Of a stretch of 64,000 bases of DNA, positions 45,661-59,198 are shown piece after piece. The position numbers and the translations under genes are program-made. The stretch is taken from positions 212,615,982 through 212,679,981 of the forward strand of contig CP136063.1 in assembly GCA_032622095.1 (NCBI GenBank). Direction: 5' to 3'. Each line of letters opens with the position of its first letter. The stretch's first letter is position 1. The notes under the pieces were generated by a model, which saw nothing but the letters and a program-made list of their open reading frames with translations, was not told the DNA's origin and made no database searches. This DNA comes from Siphonodentalium dalli. Its lineage: Eukaryota; Mollusca; Scaphopoda; Gadilida; Siphonodentaliidae.

Positions 45661-46899
45661 TTGTGGAGTATCGGGCTGCGAATGCACGTAATTAATTATA
45701 TCTCCAATGTGTCCGTCTTAAAACTACACTCGTCATTTCTTGGTAATTCTTATATATATATATAGTTTGACCTTTATTCACGCGGAGCATGAAAGATGAA
45801 TGAAAGATGATATCAAATTGCATCATTGTGTTACAGATACATGTATATATGCGAATGAATATCCAACATCGACATAACTCATAATTAAAGTCAAACGTCT
45901 GCATTAGTTGTGATATGAATTTGCAATATCACTTCCGCGTGTTTATTTGGACCCAATGAATGGCAACATGAGTAGTTTATTCTACCTATATATACTTCAG
46001 ATGCCATGTTATCTGATATATCACAGCTCGCGTATATGCAATAGATGTAGAAAGAAATATTGAATGGCACCGCGAGTTCGCGCTTTGTCGAAGTCACATG
46101 TCTGCAAGTCTGTGGCCCGTTATCGTCCCCTTGAGTGTCTGCTACATAGCAACCGCTGATATGCGATCTTATGTATAGATACGATAGATTGGATTAATTC
46201 GCCCGGTTATCTTAGAATTATGATCTTATTTTTTATCCGGTTTAGACTCAGTGGACTTACTGGAGACATGGTTTGTTACAGTCCACAGTGCTAATTACAT
46301 GGTTGCAAAATCAGCCTGAGCTTAAAACCTTGTGGTTTAAATTCGAGATGAAGCATGGGGCCAACATTTTAAGGTTCTATCGGAGACAGATGTAAATGAA
46401 CGGCGGTTTGAGTACTGTTGAACTCTGCATGCCTTCAGTTGTTTGACTATGGTTTCCGGCATATCCAATGTGATGATTTGAGGCGACAAAATTGTCACCC
46501 TGCAGTCTGCTCTCAGTTTTGATTCTATTTGTATAGATCAATTGCCAATTTTGTTAAATAATTGGCCAAATCCGGTGGTTACCATACAGGCATTATCTCT
46601 TCAACGCGTCCTTAACAAACGGGCGGAATCTCGAACGCGGCGAACATTTGTAGCTGTGATCATGATTTAATACGAGATAACACATACATTACATTCCTTG
46701 ATACATTACATTCCTTTGTTCATTGTGAGTGAATCCTGCATCATATATTTGCTTAAAAGTTCACAATGCAAGTGAAACACAAAAGCTAATACACTTGTTG
46801 TGTCTGTGGCGATTTTCTAAATAAGGGGTATTCTTACAATAATCTGGATTAACAAGCAACACACGGACAAACCTATATATGCAGCCTGAGACCAGGTCA
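45661..46899. other. Gene-free stretch
   Basis: Short AT-rich frames only. A small ACATTACATTCCTT direct duplication lies at about 46687-46713. Confidence 0.35.
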
Positions 46900-47360
46900 A
46901 CAACTCCGATGCTCATCAGACAAGAGGGGTGCTGCTTTGGTGCCCCCCTCCTGTGAGGCGTGAGTGGGTGTGTTGGTACATCATGAAATTTCCAACTGCA
47001 CCCCTTGAACCAGATCTATCCATTTGCACCATGCACCCCCATTGGGTTGGAACTTTCAACTGGTACCTCAAGCTTTTCAACTGTTGGAAATTTCCAATTG
47101 ACACCACCATAAGGTTGGAAAATTTCCAACTGATGGACATTTCAGACCAACATTTGGACAAAAACTAAAAAAAAAAAAATTGCTACTTTTGGTATAAAAT
47201 CAACAAATTCCCCACTAATTACTGGTTGGAATATCAAGAAATGAGAAGAATTTAAACCTATCTGTGGTGTAAAATTTACAACTAATGTTGTGCCAGGCAA
47301 GCTATTTCCAAATGTTGAAGATATTGACCAAAGTTTGGGGAAGGTTAGACACCACAAACC
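46900..47360 (-). repeat. Dispersed repeat, family C, copy 2 (inverted)
   Basis: The block at about 47195-47275 (AAATTCCCCACTAATTACTG and TTTAAACCTAT) is the reverse complement of 6190-6270. The adjacent GTTGGAA/TTCCAAC phrases form several short inverted repeats between 47043 and 47135. Confidence 0.6.
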
Positions 47361-48637
47361 CCTTTAATGTCGCCACGTCCCTGTATTCTGACTCCGGGTG
47401 GTACGCACATGCGTTTGGACAAACCAGTGGCCAGGGGCCAATACTATGATTCTTATTCATGTGTAAATTACTATAATCGGAAATACTAAACGTCCCATGT
47501 GCTTTCTTACGGTGGGAGTCTTACTTTAGTACAATGTACTAAAACTTTATCTTCGAACAATATCAATAGAAGTTGCCTTGGGTTATTAACCACTGACTTT
47601 CTTGTGTAATTTCACGTATAGACGTTCATAGTACAGGCCCCTGGATGTATGTGATGCCGTGGTATTGGACAGTCAGACCATGCAATTCATATATATTCTG
47701 ACCTTGAACCTTTTAGTATATTGTCGACGTATATTTGCGGGTGCAAATAATCGAAGACCAACCTGTTAGTTGCAGCACTATAATTATCGCATATTCATAA
47801 TGAGTTGACAGACAATTGCACCTTATCCTTAATTTATATATTATAAATGTAAATATACAGGATATATAATCATGGTCAACTTCATTTTGAGGTTAATATT
47901 ACAAACGTGATTAGAATATGATTAAAGCATTTAAAGTTGTAATGACTGACTTAGTCACCATACGTGAAAACTAATGACTAATTATAGGACTCAGAAGTCT
48001 GTTTTTTCTCTCTCAGGAAATATACACAGCATACCAAAGTTCACACTGTTTGTTCTTTACTAATGGTATTACTAAACGAGATGTAATACCTGCATGGAGA
48101 ATTAAAATGTTTTAAATCACACATCGACTTAATACCCGGGTGGGAATCTTGTGAATCAACGCTTAATCACCATCACCGTTGAATCAGCAGAATCAAGCTA
48201 AACTACCAGAGAACATGTCTTATCTTACATGCCTAAGGGAAATGAGTAAATACGGGAACTCGTGTACGGAACTGACATACGGTAGCAAGAGTTGGTTTGT
48301 ATACACGATAAAAACGCGATTAAATTGTCTGAGAATGCAATAGGTTGGGTATACTATAAGTCGTTACCTTATAAAAACTTGTAATAGTATGCACCTCGCG
48401 GGACCTCCTGTACTCGCTTGATGTGGTATTCAGGTGTGTCCGTCTCTAATGCGTTTATTGCGCAAACTGACGTTAATTTGAAGAATGCTTGAAGTGCAAT
48501 GTGAATCATGGTACCAATCGAAGGTGAGGTATATAAGATGGCGCGGCTAGGTGCATTGGTAGTATTCAAGTAGAGATTCAAGGGGAGGTCTGGTAAGGGG
48601 AAAATATGTTATCACTGAACAGACTATTATGACTATT
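47361..48637. other. Gene-free stretch
   Basis: Short frames only. No repeat or RNA gene was recognised. Confidence 0.4.
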
Positions 48638-48786
48638 ACGGTGATGGTGATGACATGGCGATGACGAGGATATGCCGATGATAACGATTATGATGATAAT
48701 AATAATAATAATAATGATGAGCATGGTGATGATGCTCACAATGATGACAATTATGATGATGGCGATGATGATGCCGATGGCAATGA
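48638..48786. repeat. Imperfect (GAT/ATG)n trinucleotide tract
   Basis: GATGATG, ATAATAATAATA and GGTGATGGTG runs. The minus strand reads as a His/Tyr-rich frame that is an artefact of the repeat. Confidence 0.85.
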
Positions 48787-49871
48787 ATATTTCCGCCTAA
48801 AGACCCTCGAACTGAGGACGACAACGTTTATTCACCAAATTGGGGAACTCCCGTGTAGTTATTGTGCATGTGAAGTTTGTGAACCCCATCTGGTTAATTT
48901 TGCCGCTATTTTTATAACCTCCTTATATCTTAGATAACCTGACATTGAATCCGGTCATTGGTCATCTGAATTGGTCAGTATCACATGGTTACTTACTCAA
49001 AGCCACTTATGATCTCACAAAAGTGAATAAAGCTACACAGGATCTCCCAAATGTGCATATGGCTATTTATACGTAACCATGCGACGCTGGCAATTCAGCT
49101 GCACAGACACACAAAGGGGTCCAAGGGGCCCTTTTGTGAGTTATCTGCCTCTCATATACACACTTTTTCAAAGCTTGATTGAAATATAGTTATATTATAG
49201 GTTATACATTAACTTCTATTAATATAACTTATTATTGTATCTGTTCATTACACAAGTACTGAAGGTACATTTATATGTTATTGTGTATGCATACTGTCCT
49301 TATAAGGATGTTTTTGCCAATAACCGTATCTGTATCTTTATCTTCATATATCTAGTTATCTACATGTTGGCGCAGGGATAGGCATGCATACGGTGAAACT
49401 GGTAGCGTTTGGTAAAACCAGAATGGGATATCCCCTATATATTGCGTTGTGAAGATGTGATGCCCTGGTCATGTTAGCTTGGTTTTCCGGTCATTATCTT
49501 GTTATCCTCATTAGGGTGGCACAGGGAAATTCATCTATAAAATATATAAAACTCGCGGCGTAAGTAGGAGTTGGGCAGTATACCCTCAAAGTAAATATAA
49601 TGTGGATGTTACTCGAATGATGAAATTAAAAAGACATCTTCCTGCTAGCTCTAACCACTTGGGGAATAGCTTATACAGCCATTAGCCGGTTGCTGAATAT
49701 AATTCTCGTGTATCAACTCACAATTATCATCACCATTATATAGTTGTGAACCTATAACACCCGGGGGAGGTTACACATATTAGTTCATCCTATTAACCCA
49801 TGCAGGGAAGGTTACAAATAATATTTCATCCTATTAGAACTATATAATGTGTAATTTCAGTAGAAAACAAT
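48787..49871. other. Gene-free stretch
   Basis: Short frames only. Nothing recognised. Confidence 0.4.
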
Positions 49872-50325
49872 CAAGCCTGCATGGAAATAGTGTGTATGTC
49901 ATTTGCAGAATGAGGTTCCCGGAGGGTGAATTTGGTTATGCTATCCCACACGGCGGGCTAGCGTCATCAAATTCATCCTCTGTGAACCTCATTCTACTGA
50001 GGCCTTAACTGCTATGGGAGACCTATTTCGGATCAGATTGAAGTTCCCCAGTTGAAGTTGGTGATGACACCCATTAGTCACCTCGATTGTGCATTTTATC
50101 TTCTGTAAATTAGTGGATATAGAAATTGAACAGAAGGGGAAAAGTAACAAAAAACATTGTTAATTTTAGACAGTAGATACTTCCCAGAAGATGATGCCTA
50201 AGAAGAATGAGGTCCACATATGTCGAATTTGGTGACGCTATATAGCCTGCTGTACAGGATAGCGTCAGTATATTCACCCTCTGGGGTCCTCATTCTGGAA
50301 ATGACAGACACTATTTCAAGGCTTG
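49872..50325. mobile_element. Independent double-hairpin foldback element
   Basis: The outer arms CAAGCCTGCATGGAAATAGT...GTCATTTGCAG (49872) and CTGGAAATGAC...ACTATTTCAAGGCTTG (ending 50325) pair. Inside are two imperfect palindromes of about 90 bp, 49906-49995 and 50204-50296, each opening AGAATGAGGT and closing CCTCATTCT with GAATTTGGT/ATTCACCCTC-type arms. The layout equals the 6563 family but the sequence is unrelated. Confidence 0.75.
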
Positions 50326-50495
50326 GAAGCAATGATAATAAGGTGGCTGTATTTTATATAATCCGTTCCGCGGTGCATTAGCTTCAAATCATTTGGCATC
50401 ATAAAATACACTGGGTTTGATTGCTCTGATACCACTGACTCCTTCCAGGGTCAGGGGAGGTTTGCATGGTTTTGTCTATTGCGGGTTATCATCGT

Positions 50496-50895
50496 TTAAC
50501 CCTTTACCCAACAAACCGGCCAAAACCGGCCAAATAAAGCTTCAACAGCCTAAAATATCTTCGGTATGTCTCAATAGAACCATACAAATATGGATATCAT
50601 TGGAACCGGCTCCTTGACCACATTGTGATAGTTACAGTTATGCCCTGTGCCAATGCATTCTCTTATATATGCGAGTCGACCATAGGTCGCCTCGCATATA
50701 TAAGAGAATGCATTGGCCTAAAAAAAATCTTTTTTTAACACTTTTTAACATTTTTTCTTACATTCTTTAACAATTTTATAATTTTTAATGTGTTAAGCCA
50801 ATGCATTCTCTTATATATGCGAGGCGACCTATGGTCGACTCGCATATATAAGAGAATGCATTGGCACAGGGCCCTTCTGTTGGGTACAGGGTTAA
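50496..50895 (+). mobile_element. TTAA-bounded double-hairpin MITE, copy B
   Basis: Same orientation and termini as copy A (TTAACCCTTTACCCAACA at 50496; the right end has GTACAGGGTTAA). Palindromes at 50650-50716 and 50798-50864. Very similar to copy A throughout, so both are probably recent. Confidence 0.8.
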
Positions 50896-51809
50896 GTCAC
50901 CGGGCCATACTACGTCGTTGTCAGAAAGGACCACAAAGAGGTTTAGTTTTGGTTTTAGAAAATCTCGCAACTGCCCGTAGAAACCACCGACCCGTTAGGA
51001 AGCAACTAACAGGTGTGCCCAGATATATGACTCATGTTACTTTCCCTGTGCGAGGATAACAAATTCCCGCCCACCATGATTATAACAGTGCAGCTTCGTC
51101 CTGTATGTTGCCATCGATGGACGGCCTGTGTATGGTGGCCTGATGGGCCACGTTCCTTCCCAACTGAGCCACCGTAGGGGGGGGGGGCTCAATGGTTATC
51201 GACACAACAGACCCCGCTGTTCAACCTCAATACTCTTGACATCATTATTACGCGCTGGTTTGAAGATACCATCGACTCATTCCAAACAGATAGGGGTGGG
51301 TACATGTAAAATATAGACGCTACTATATCACATATATACATTTCCTAATTCGGTACACCAAAACTTCAGTGTAGACATTTGTACCCATTTGTTATGTCGA
51401 GTCCATGTGTTGCAACCATAATTTGTCATCATGCATTTTTAGAGTGAATTTATTACATGCTAAATTTACAGGCTATCTATAGTATTTATTTATTACGTAT
51501 GCTCAAATTACATATTGAGGCAGCTATTAGTTTCCTATAAATCCCAAGGTACAATGGTACATTGTGTACAAATTGAAACAGATATTCTCAGACCTGATGA
51601 ATATACATTAATACAGGGTATACACGTTACAGCATTCTTATTGCAGGAGCCTTACATACTGAAGATTTAAGGACACCAACGTAATACAACTCAGTACACG
51701 CTCAACTAATGTCGGTATCATCTGTAATTTATTAGCTATAAGATCGTCATGTCATTTAACAACGACTATATATATTGTGTTTCGACACTTTAGTGCATGC
51801 ATGGGTATA
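50896..51809. other. Gene-free stretch
   Basis: Short frames. A G run lies at 51177-51187. Nothing else. Confidence 0.35.
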
Positions 51810-51995
51810 AGTTTTAAGAAAACGAGTAAATATATATAAATTAATCAAGAATAAAAAACGAACGCACCACTTTAAACGCATCGCTATTGATATAGTGAGA
51901 AGCAGTATACATCAATAGTGATGTGTTTGCTAAAGTGGCTCGCTCGTTTTTAATTTTGATATTTGTAATGATATACTTTTCTCGTTTTCTTAGCA
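51810..51995. mobile_element. Small foldback element
   Basis: The left arm TAAGAAAACGAG...AAAAAACGAACG...CCACTTTA...CATCGCTATTGAT (51814-51892) pairs with ATCAATAGTGATG...TAAAGTGG...CGCTCGTTTTTAA...CTCGTTTTCTTA (51913-51992). The centre is a 20-bp loop. No target duplication was seen. Confidence 0.7.
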
Positions 51996-52197
51996 AGCAC
52001 CTCTGATTATTCCGTTTGGCTCGGATGTTAAAATAAACTCAAAACATGGTATTTCCGCAGCTGTATAATACTATATCTGCAATTTTAATCCGTGAAACTT
52101 GCAGACTGCATGGTCATGACAGGCAGTTACTTGTTTTGCATGTCAGCACCGTTTCTTGTGATTGTTTATAGTTGTAGTTAACATAGTTTTAGCTGGT

Positions 52198-52245
52198 AGA
52201 GAGAGATATGTTTTATTCCTCCAAATATGGAGACCATTATGGTAC
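52198..52245 (-). mobile_element. 3' end resembling the array retroelement
   Basis: GAGAGAGATATGTTTTATTC followed by CTCCAAATATGGAGA closely follows the array's terminus GAGAGAGATATCTTTATTAC plus CTCCAAGTATAGGAGA. It would be the (TC)n/AATAAA end of a related minus-strand element. Rightward the match fades, and I could not recognise the protein C-terminus before the TA microsatellite at 52477. Confidence 0.5.
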
Positions 52246-52476
52246 AATATATATATATACAGACACTCAAAATTTAAATGATGACATATATACACATGCA
52301 ATACGATTTAACGTGAGAATGCTCACTTGAAGTAAGCTCATCCATCAAAGTGTGAGTATGCCAATCGAATTCCATAAGTGATAACCAACTCATACCGAAG
52401 ACCGAAGAATAGTTCATGAAACACTATAAATAAATTGTAGCAGTAATAAACAGCAAAACAAGAAGTTAGAGACAAG

Positions 52477-52556
<80 letters not shown>

Positions 52557-52640
52557 CATATATACTTTTGAAAGCTATATGTATACATATATATACATAC
52601 ACACATACATACATACACACATACACACATACATACTGGA
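52477..52640. repeat. (TA)n and (TACA)n microsatellites
   Basis: A long interrupted TA tract (52477-52562), then ATACACACATACATAC repeats (about 52582-52637). Confidence 0.95.
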
Positions 52641-53097
52641 GTCTGGAGAAGTTGTACAATATATACATTCTGGCGAAGACAGGTCTTAGTAGAGCTGAAT
52701 ACCCACTGTGATAGTACAATCCTGCAGCTGAGAAAACAAGAAACTCTAAAACATACAACAGATGGGTGAGCAAAAACAAGTAGTTGTCATTATTATTAAT
52801 CTTATAATCTCATGAATAATTACTAAGTATAAATTGTTTACAGAAAGACCACTGGGATTATTTGAGTATAGCAACGTGTATCCACAAACAAGTGGCTGAA
52901 ATAGTTTGTAATAGCGATGGGGGGACATGTTCCGGTTAGCTATATATATATGTCTAAATCACCAACTTCTTCATTATGGGTGAAACAGAGGGTGGTCAAA
53001 ACCGTGTTAGATAGGACACCATAATCCAGCCAATAATGGCGATGCTGGATTGTTCCCGATAAAAAACCCAGTTGTGATCCGGGTGACATGATTCGCG

Positions 53098-53238
53098 TAC
53101 AGTAATGTCCTAATTAATCGACTCCATAAGGTTCCACAGCAGAATGATGGATATTTTCTCAGGATTTAGTCGGAAATATGGCTTGTTGCCATTCATCGGA
53201 AAGCTCTCGGGGAGTCGATTGGTTAGGGCATTACTGTA
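53098..53238. mobile_element. TA-flanked Tc1/mariner-like MITE, copy 1
   Basis: TA then CAGTAATGTCCTAATTAATC at the left, and its imperfect reverse complement ending CATTACTG then TA at the right. A TA duplication with a CAGT start is typical of Tc1/mariner. The interior GGATTTAGTCGGAAATATGG is shared with 59764-59980. It is 141 bp with no transposase. Confidence 0.65.
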
Positions 53239-56200
53239 TCTCCTCGAGTTTGTTATTTCTTTCCGGGGTTTGCTGCATCGTTTAAAGGTGTAGTAAGGTT
53301 ATTTCCTAGTGACATCAACCCTTCCTTCAAACGTATATATAGACTTTACAACGTCGCGATTTGCATAGAGGCTGAAACGACGCTAAGCAATTATAAACCA
53401 AACCAAAACCAGACCACAGTGTTAGAGAGGGATGCATGCTCTCGCAACAGTTACTATGCCCCACTTTCAGACTCCATTCCGTCTCGTGGCCGTCATACAA
53501 ATATATATTTGTGGATTCACAGGATATGGACAATTATTTAATGGCAATTGATCTATATAAATATAACAGAAATTAGAAGCAAGGTGAAATACGATAGTTT
53601 TGTTACTTTTGCCGTCTATACATTAATGTCGTGTACATTTTACAATCACTTAGTTTAAACAGTATTTATTTCCCCCTCTATATGGACATTGAAATATATG
53701 ACAATAGGTTCAAAATTAATGTAGAAGAAAAAACTGGTTATTTGAAGACCCCTCCTTGACAATGGCGCGGCCATACTTGACTACAATCACTTGGTCGGGC
53801 GCCACGCTGTACAAAATGCAGAGTCTAGGCTAGCTGCATACATGTACTCGAAATGAGTTTGTTTCGCCTGGCTTTGATTGCATCTTAAAGTTGGACGTAC
53901 AAAGTTACATTTTTTTCTAAACTTTCTTAAATTAAACTGACTTTTAAAAACTCTCAAGCATTCACCTCTGGCAAACAAAGGTAGAAGTATTTTTCACGCT
54001 GAGAGATTTCCCATTGAAGTTACCCCCTGTTAATTAATACAACTGATATGCTTATGATATGTGTTTCAACATCCGAGCTCCCGTGGTGGAACTATTTCTT
54101 CAGCAGCCAGGACTATATGTGAAATTGAGCACCCAACCCTGCGAAGACGTATGTCTGAAATAAACATCAGTTGTTGTTTAACTTATTAATTGTAACCCGC
54201 AATATACAGTACAAGTTACATATATATTATTATCAACATATATACAGATAGGTGTGGGCACAGAGTATCGGAGCACAAGTTGCCGAACATATCACAGCTC
54301 CCAGTCTTAGTAACCTTAGCGTACATTTGCTCACTAGCAGAGTCGCGCACGGTACTAGCAATTGTACTTCGAAATTCATTTACGACTGCACAGCTCCTTT
54401 CCTCTGGCATTCAGCTGCTAATAAATGTTAGAGATATGTTTAAAAGTTGCTGTTTAATAAATTTACATGGCTGTTTGGTGTGTCTATATATGGTCTCGCA
54501 TTAGGGGAGTAGGATACAAATTTGATATGAGAATTATGACACATACCGGTAAAGGGTCATATGTAATATAATAATTTATATAACACAAACGTTTGGTACA
54601 ATTAGTGGCAATTAACGCAGTCATTTCGCTATTATTGTTCGCTGGCGGACGGGACATCGTAGATACATGCTCGCAGTACATATTGCATTATTTAGTGGTA
54701 ACTGCTTGGCGTGGGAGTCACTTATGATTCAGATTCACTAACATTCGGTTAACATGCTTCATGATGTCTCGTAATTAATACGAGAACTGCCCCCGGAAAT
54801 ATTCCGCGACAATAAAACACGTGTAAAGAGAATGTAAATTTCGAGGTGTCTTTACAAATAGATTTATTATTTCTCTCAACACAGTGAATAGATCCGACAT
54901 AGTGATATCGGTATCTGGCCATCTTGAATCAATTCTGTTTAACCATTCAATTCTTACTTGAGCTGTATACCAGAACGGTTACGTGCATTGACGGAGAGCT
55001 GAATTTAATGGTGGCTGAACATCTCATCCAACAAAATCACATTAGACATAGTCCATGTAAATTTGATCATCCAAATATTCAGTGACTTCTCATTAAATTA
55101 AGATTTGTTGAAAAATGTAAAGACTACATCTTCTATATTTCGTGTTTAACGCCAGTTTAGTAAACCCGAGACCCGGATTCGTATATCTTGTGCAATTTGG
55201 TCACTTACTTACCGGGAGTCGGTGATTTCTACGTGTGGTGGCGTGATTTCTCAGTCGCGTACATAATTTATATCGATAAAACTAACAGCGATGTGATGCA
55301 GCCAAAACAATTAAGAGTTGAAAACTTGAAAGTGATCCAAAACCCTAAATTATACAACCAGTCAAATAGTACATACACACAAAGACAATTGGATAAAGGT
55401 ACTGTATATAATGCATTTTATTTGTTTCTACAAATGGTAATATTAACATCCAGACTTATATACACATATAAATAAAAACAAGTTTTTATGTTTGCTTAAA
55501 ATATACAACAAAATAGATTGAACAGTGAAGCCTCGTACATACCAGTAAATACACAAGAAATGCAACTACCGGATTTTCCGACGGGAAAGTTGAATGTGAA
55601 TGACAACATGGTGGACGCACGTGCAAGTGGACACTGGTAAAGTATAGCCTTAGGTGATCTGTTTTTATGTGTACCCATACCATGTATGATACACATAATG
55701 CTGACGTCCGGATCAACCACCCGTCGTTCGTCTGTCCGTCTAGACGTCCGTCTGTCCGTAGACACTTGCTATCCGATTCGATTACTCGAGTATTTATCGG
55801 ATCGTGTTCAAATTGTATGTAAATGTTTATGATGACACACTCCTCACCTGTATAGTTTTTGGTACCGATCGGTTGATCAGTTAAGAAATTATTAACACTT
55901 TGCACCCAAACATAGGCATGAGCTATCCAATGATGTAACCTACGTATTTTATGGTGTGAATTGTTGAAAGTTTTGCACTCATGAAAAGGATGGTATAAGG
56001 ATTTATGAAAATAGCTCATCGCTGTCGACAAGGTATGGGTTAAACATATGCCGATCGTGATCGGCCTCTCGTTAGATGATGAGATTATTATACATCAAAT
56101 ATTTTATTTCCCCGACCCTAGTTTTTTAACAATTTAAATTTTAAGATTTAAGATTTTTTTTTTTTGCTCTCAGCTCCCCTACAATTGAGTTTAAAAAAAT

Positions 56201-56279
56201 TCGTAAACCAAGTGATAAAAGGTAAAATAACTGAAATGAGAATGAGTAATATGGCATTACTTTTTATCCTATAATGACG
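53239..56279. other. Long gene-free stretch
   Basis: The largest frames are minus 55486-56031 (181 codons) and plus 55188-55475 (95 codons). Neither has a recognised domain, signal or supporting splice sites. A phrase TCCCGTGGTGGAACTATTTC near 54080 may be a worn SINE piece. Confidence 0.3.
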
Positions 56280-56657
56280 TTAACCCTTTACCCAAACAGA
56301 AGGGCCCTGTGCCAATGCATTCTCTTATATATGCGAGTCGACCATAGGTCGCCTCGCATATATAAGAGAATGCATTGGCTTAACATATTACAAATTATAA
56401 AATTGTCAAAGAATGTAGAAAAATATTTTTTTTAGGCCAATGCATTCTCTTATATATGCGAGGCGACCTATGGTCGACTCGCATATATAAGAGAATGCAT
56501 TGGCACAGGGCATAACTGTAACCATCACAATGTGGTCAAGGAGCCGGTTCCAATGATATCCATATTTGTATGGTTTTATTGAGACAGACCGAAGATATTT
56601 TAGGCTGCTGAAGCTTTATTTGGCCGGTTTTGGCCGGTTTGTTGGGTAAAGGGTTAA
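56280..56657 (-). mobile_element. TTAA-bounded double-hairpin MITE, copy C
   Basis: Inverted relative to copies A and B: the short-end sequence follows TTAACCCTTTACCCAAACAG here, and the long end closes GGTTTGTTGGGTAAAGGGTT AA at 56657. Palindromes at 56312-56378 and 56437-56503. The spacer between them is about 20-25 bp shorter than in A and B. Confidence 0.8.
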
Positions 56658-57674
56658 GTGTTAATGGAGTCTTTTCTAATTTCTTAGTATAAATCATTAC
56701 TTCGCAAAATGCATGTTATTCAATTACATTTGCATCACATTTGAATAGCATTATCAACCTGACTTAGTCGCACCTAACATGAATTTTGAAGCCACAGTGG
56801 GTGTTTTGACTGAATGCACAATTATAGTGCAAAAATTAAAGTTATAGTCATAACACTTTGCTGTGACATAATAGCGTGTTAGGGCTTATCCGAAAATCAC
56901 ATATATTAATCTTTTATTTGGCAACCTTGCACTAGAAACCCATTACGGTAAACCTTGTTTTGTTGATATGTATAATAATTCGCATGGGAGACGCTACCAT
57001 GTACACAGGCTACACATGTGTCTTGTGTGTGATTCATTAACCTTCCACTAAACATGTCTCGTTTTGAGTCATCCCGTTAACCCGACATTTATTTACCACC
57101 GCGTCGGTAATAAACTATATAAAACATTCGTCTAAACACAAACCTGTCTGAAGGCAAAAAAGCACAGGAAGTGTGTACATAGGTCAAATACGAGTATTTG
57201 TTCACCGTCTTCCCTGCGTGGGGCCTTACCTTTGTGGTAATCAAGGTAGCTTCTGATCTGAAGGTTTTAGTTTGGTCATTTGTTTGCTTTCTGTCTTAAT
57301 TGATATCTTCCGAACGTCTCATATCTTGGTTCGCGTAGTGAATGACTGATAAGGGTGATGTTAACAAGGAAACTTGATGAGTCCGACACACAAACCGGAA
57401 CACCTGTGGTTGAGATGAGTTTAGAATGGTTATTGTGTTATACAAGCATGTACTCTTGAACATAAGCACAATACAGGCTTATGTTGAATGTCGCGTTTTA
57501 GGTCCACATAGTGCGTATTTGAGAGGACAATACTCTATAATTACGGGCGTTAAACGCGGCGTCCGAGACAAGCCCGTATACTGCTTATTTCAAATACGAA
57601 ATAAGCCCATATTGGGACTATTTAATCAACATTTTTTCATCGATATTACCAGAATGATGCACGTTCTCTATAAT
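56658..57674. other. Gene-free stretch
   Basis: Short frames. The 101-codon plus frame (57426-57731) runs into the next foldback element and is unrecognised. Confidence 0.35.
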
Positions 57675-58055
57675 GTGTTTTCACTACGGCCCGCGCCATT
57701 TAACGGAATAACGAGTATAAGCTTAATATAGACTTATTTCAGAATTTTTTTTTAATATTTCGTCCAATGCATGTGAACCTATTTGCATGAGGATGTGTTG
57801 GTTATACACTGTTTGAATGAGATAATTTGGTACAAGCATGGTCTGAACAATATGGAATATTTACAAATATATGTAAATTGTTGTGGCTAGACTATCATGT
57901 ATATACGATGTGATGCAGTTCCTGTGAAATACCAACATATCCTCGCGGAAATACGCACATAATCGACATAATGTGATTACTTGATTCTGAAATAAGCAGA
58001 TAATGGACTCTTACCCGTTATTTCGTTTTTTTGGCGCGGGCCACAGTGAAAACAC
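57675..58055. mobile_element. Terminal-inverted-repeat element
   Basis: The ends GTGTTTTCACTACGGCCCGC and GCGGGCCACAGTGAAAACAC are near-perfect reverse complements. Pairing continues about 70 bp inward (CGAAATAACG and CTTATTTCAGAAT blocks). 381 bp, no frame, no clear target duplication. Confidence 0.7.
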
Positions 58056-58615
58056 CTTTTAAAGATACGGGTGGTGTTGGCGGTGGGTATGCTATTAAAA
58101 TATTCACCTCCGCCAAAACCGCCATAAACAGAAAGAATAGTAAATTATAGGCCGAACTTGTTCTTATACCAATCATAAATATGGCATAAACAGTATGTTA
58201 TTGTCATTTTTTTTCCATTTGTAATGTAAACAAAAACAAAAAACGTTACGTTTCCTGGCTTTTGTTTAGATCCGGATATGGTAACATAAAGAGCGTTATT
58301 TGTTACTGTTTTCCTGATATGGAAATAATAAAGAGCGTTTGTATCATTTTTGTGTGAGTATAACCAATAGATTTGCGCTGTGTTATATGTAAACAGAAGC
58401 ACAACTTCTGTAACACGAGCAAGCTCTTGTTTATGTACACCATCGTACGCCTTCACGACAATATACTATTTACGCGCTGATTATGTTTGGCACATGAACA
58501 AAACTATATATATTTTTAAATTCCTTCTCTTGATGGCGATTTGAACAAATATGAATATTTCTGCAACGAACGCCGCCCGTGCCTTTAAAGAGCATACTCC
58601 TGAAAAGTCATTATG

Positions 58616-58664
58616 AGTCGATAATGTGACTAAAATGTTGTCATTTTCAGCACATTATCGACTA
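58616..58664. repeat. Hairpin
   Basis: AGTCGATAATGTG and CACATTATCGACT-type arms with a small loop. A second ATTATCTGC/GCAGATAAT pair lies at 58676-58720. The phrases recall the arm ends at 57985-58010. Confidence 0.6.
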
Positions 58665-59198
58665 AAACTGAGGCGATTATCTGCCTAAAACAAAGTTCTA
58701 TTATAAGCAGATAATGTGCTGGTTTTCGGGAGAACAGGCTGGAAATACACCATCTTGGGTCGAACATCATATATCACGACAGAATAGTTGCGTCGTGAGT
58801 TTTGTGCTCCCGTTTCGTACTGTGATCTACAATATACTATATTAGTAACTCAGGTGTGTATGATATTTAGAAACCCAGAACAACACATCTCAAAATCTCA
58901 ATGAAACCATGCATACCCTGCAACATTGACCCATATTATTAATTGCTTCACTCTGTTACATACATACATGTAATTGCTATGCAACGGACATAGTCAAGAA
59001 CTGAACTGAATCTATATGTTCGGAATTTCGTTATTAATTGAGGATGCACTGGTAAACTATAACCAATTTGAAAGTGAAACTTAGATAGTTATAAGTGTAG
59101 GGTGATCGATCAGGCGCATTTCCACGAGCTAAAATGTGGGAGCCAGATGTGGCCCATCAGCCCGAACATCAGGGAAAATGGTAAAAATAAGAGTATTT

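Noticed and set aside
48636-48824. His-rich frame, minus strand
   Set aside because: Product of the GAT/ATG trinucleotide tract.
55486-56031. 181-codon minus frame as a gene
   Set aside because: No recognisable domain, atypical composition, no transcription or splice context visible.
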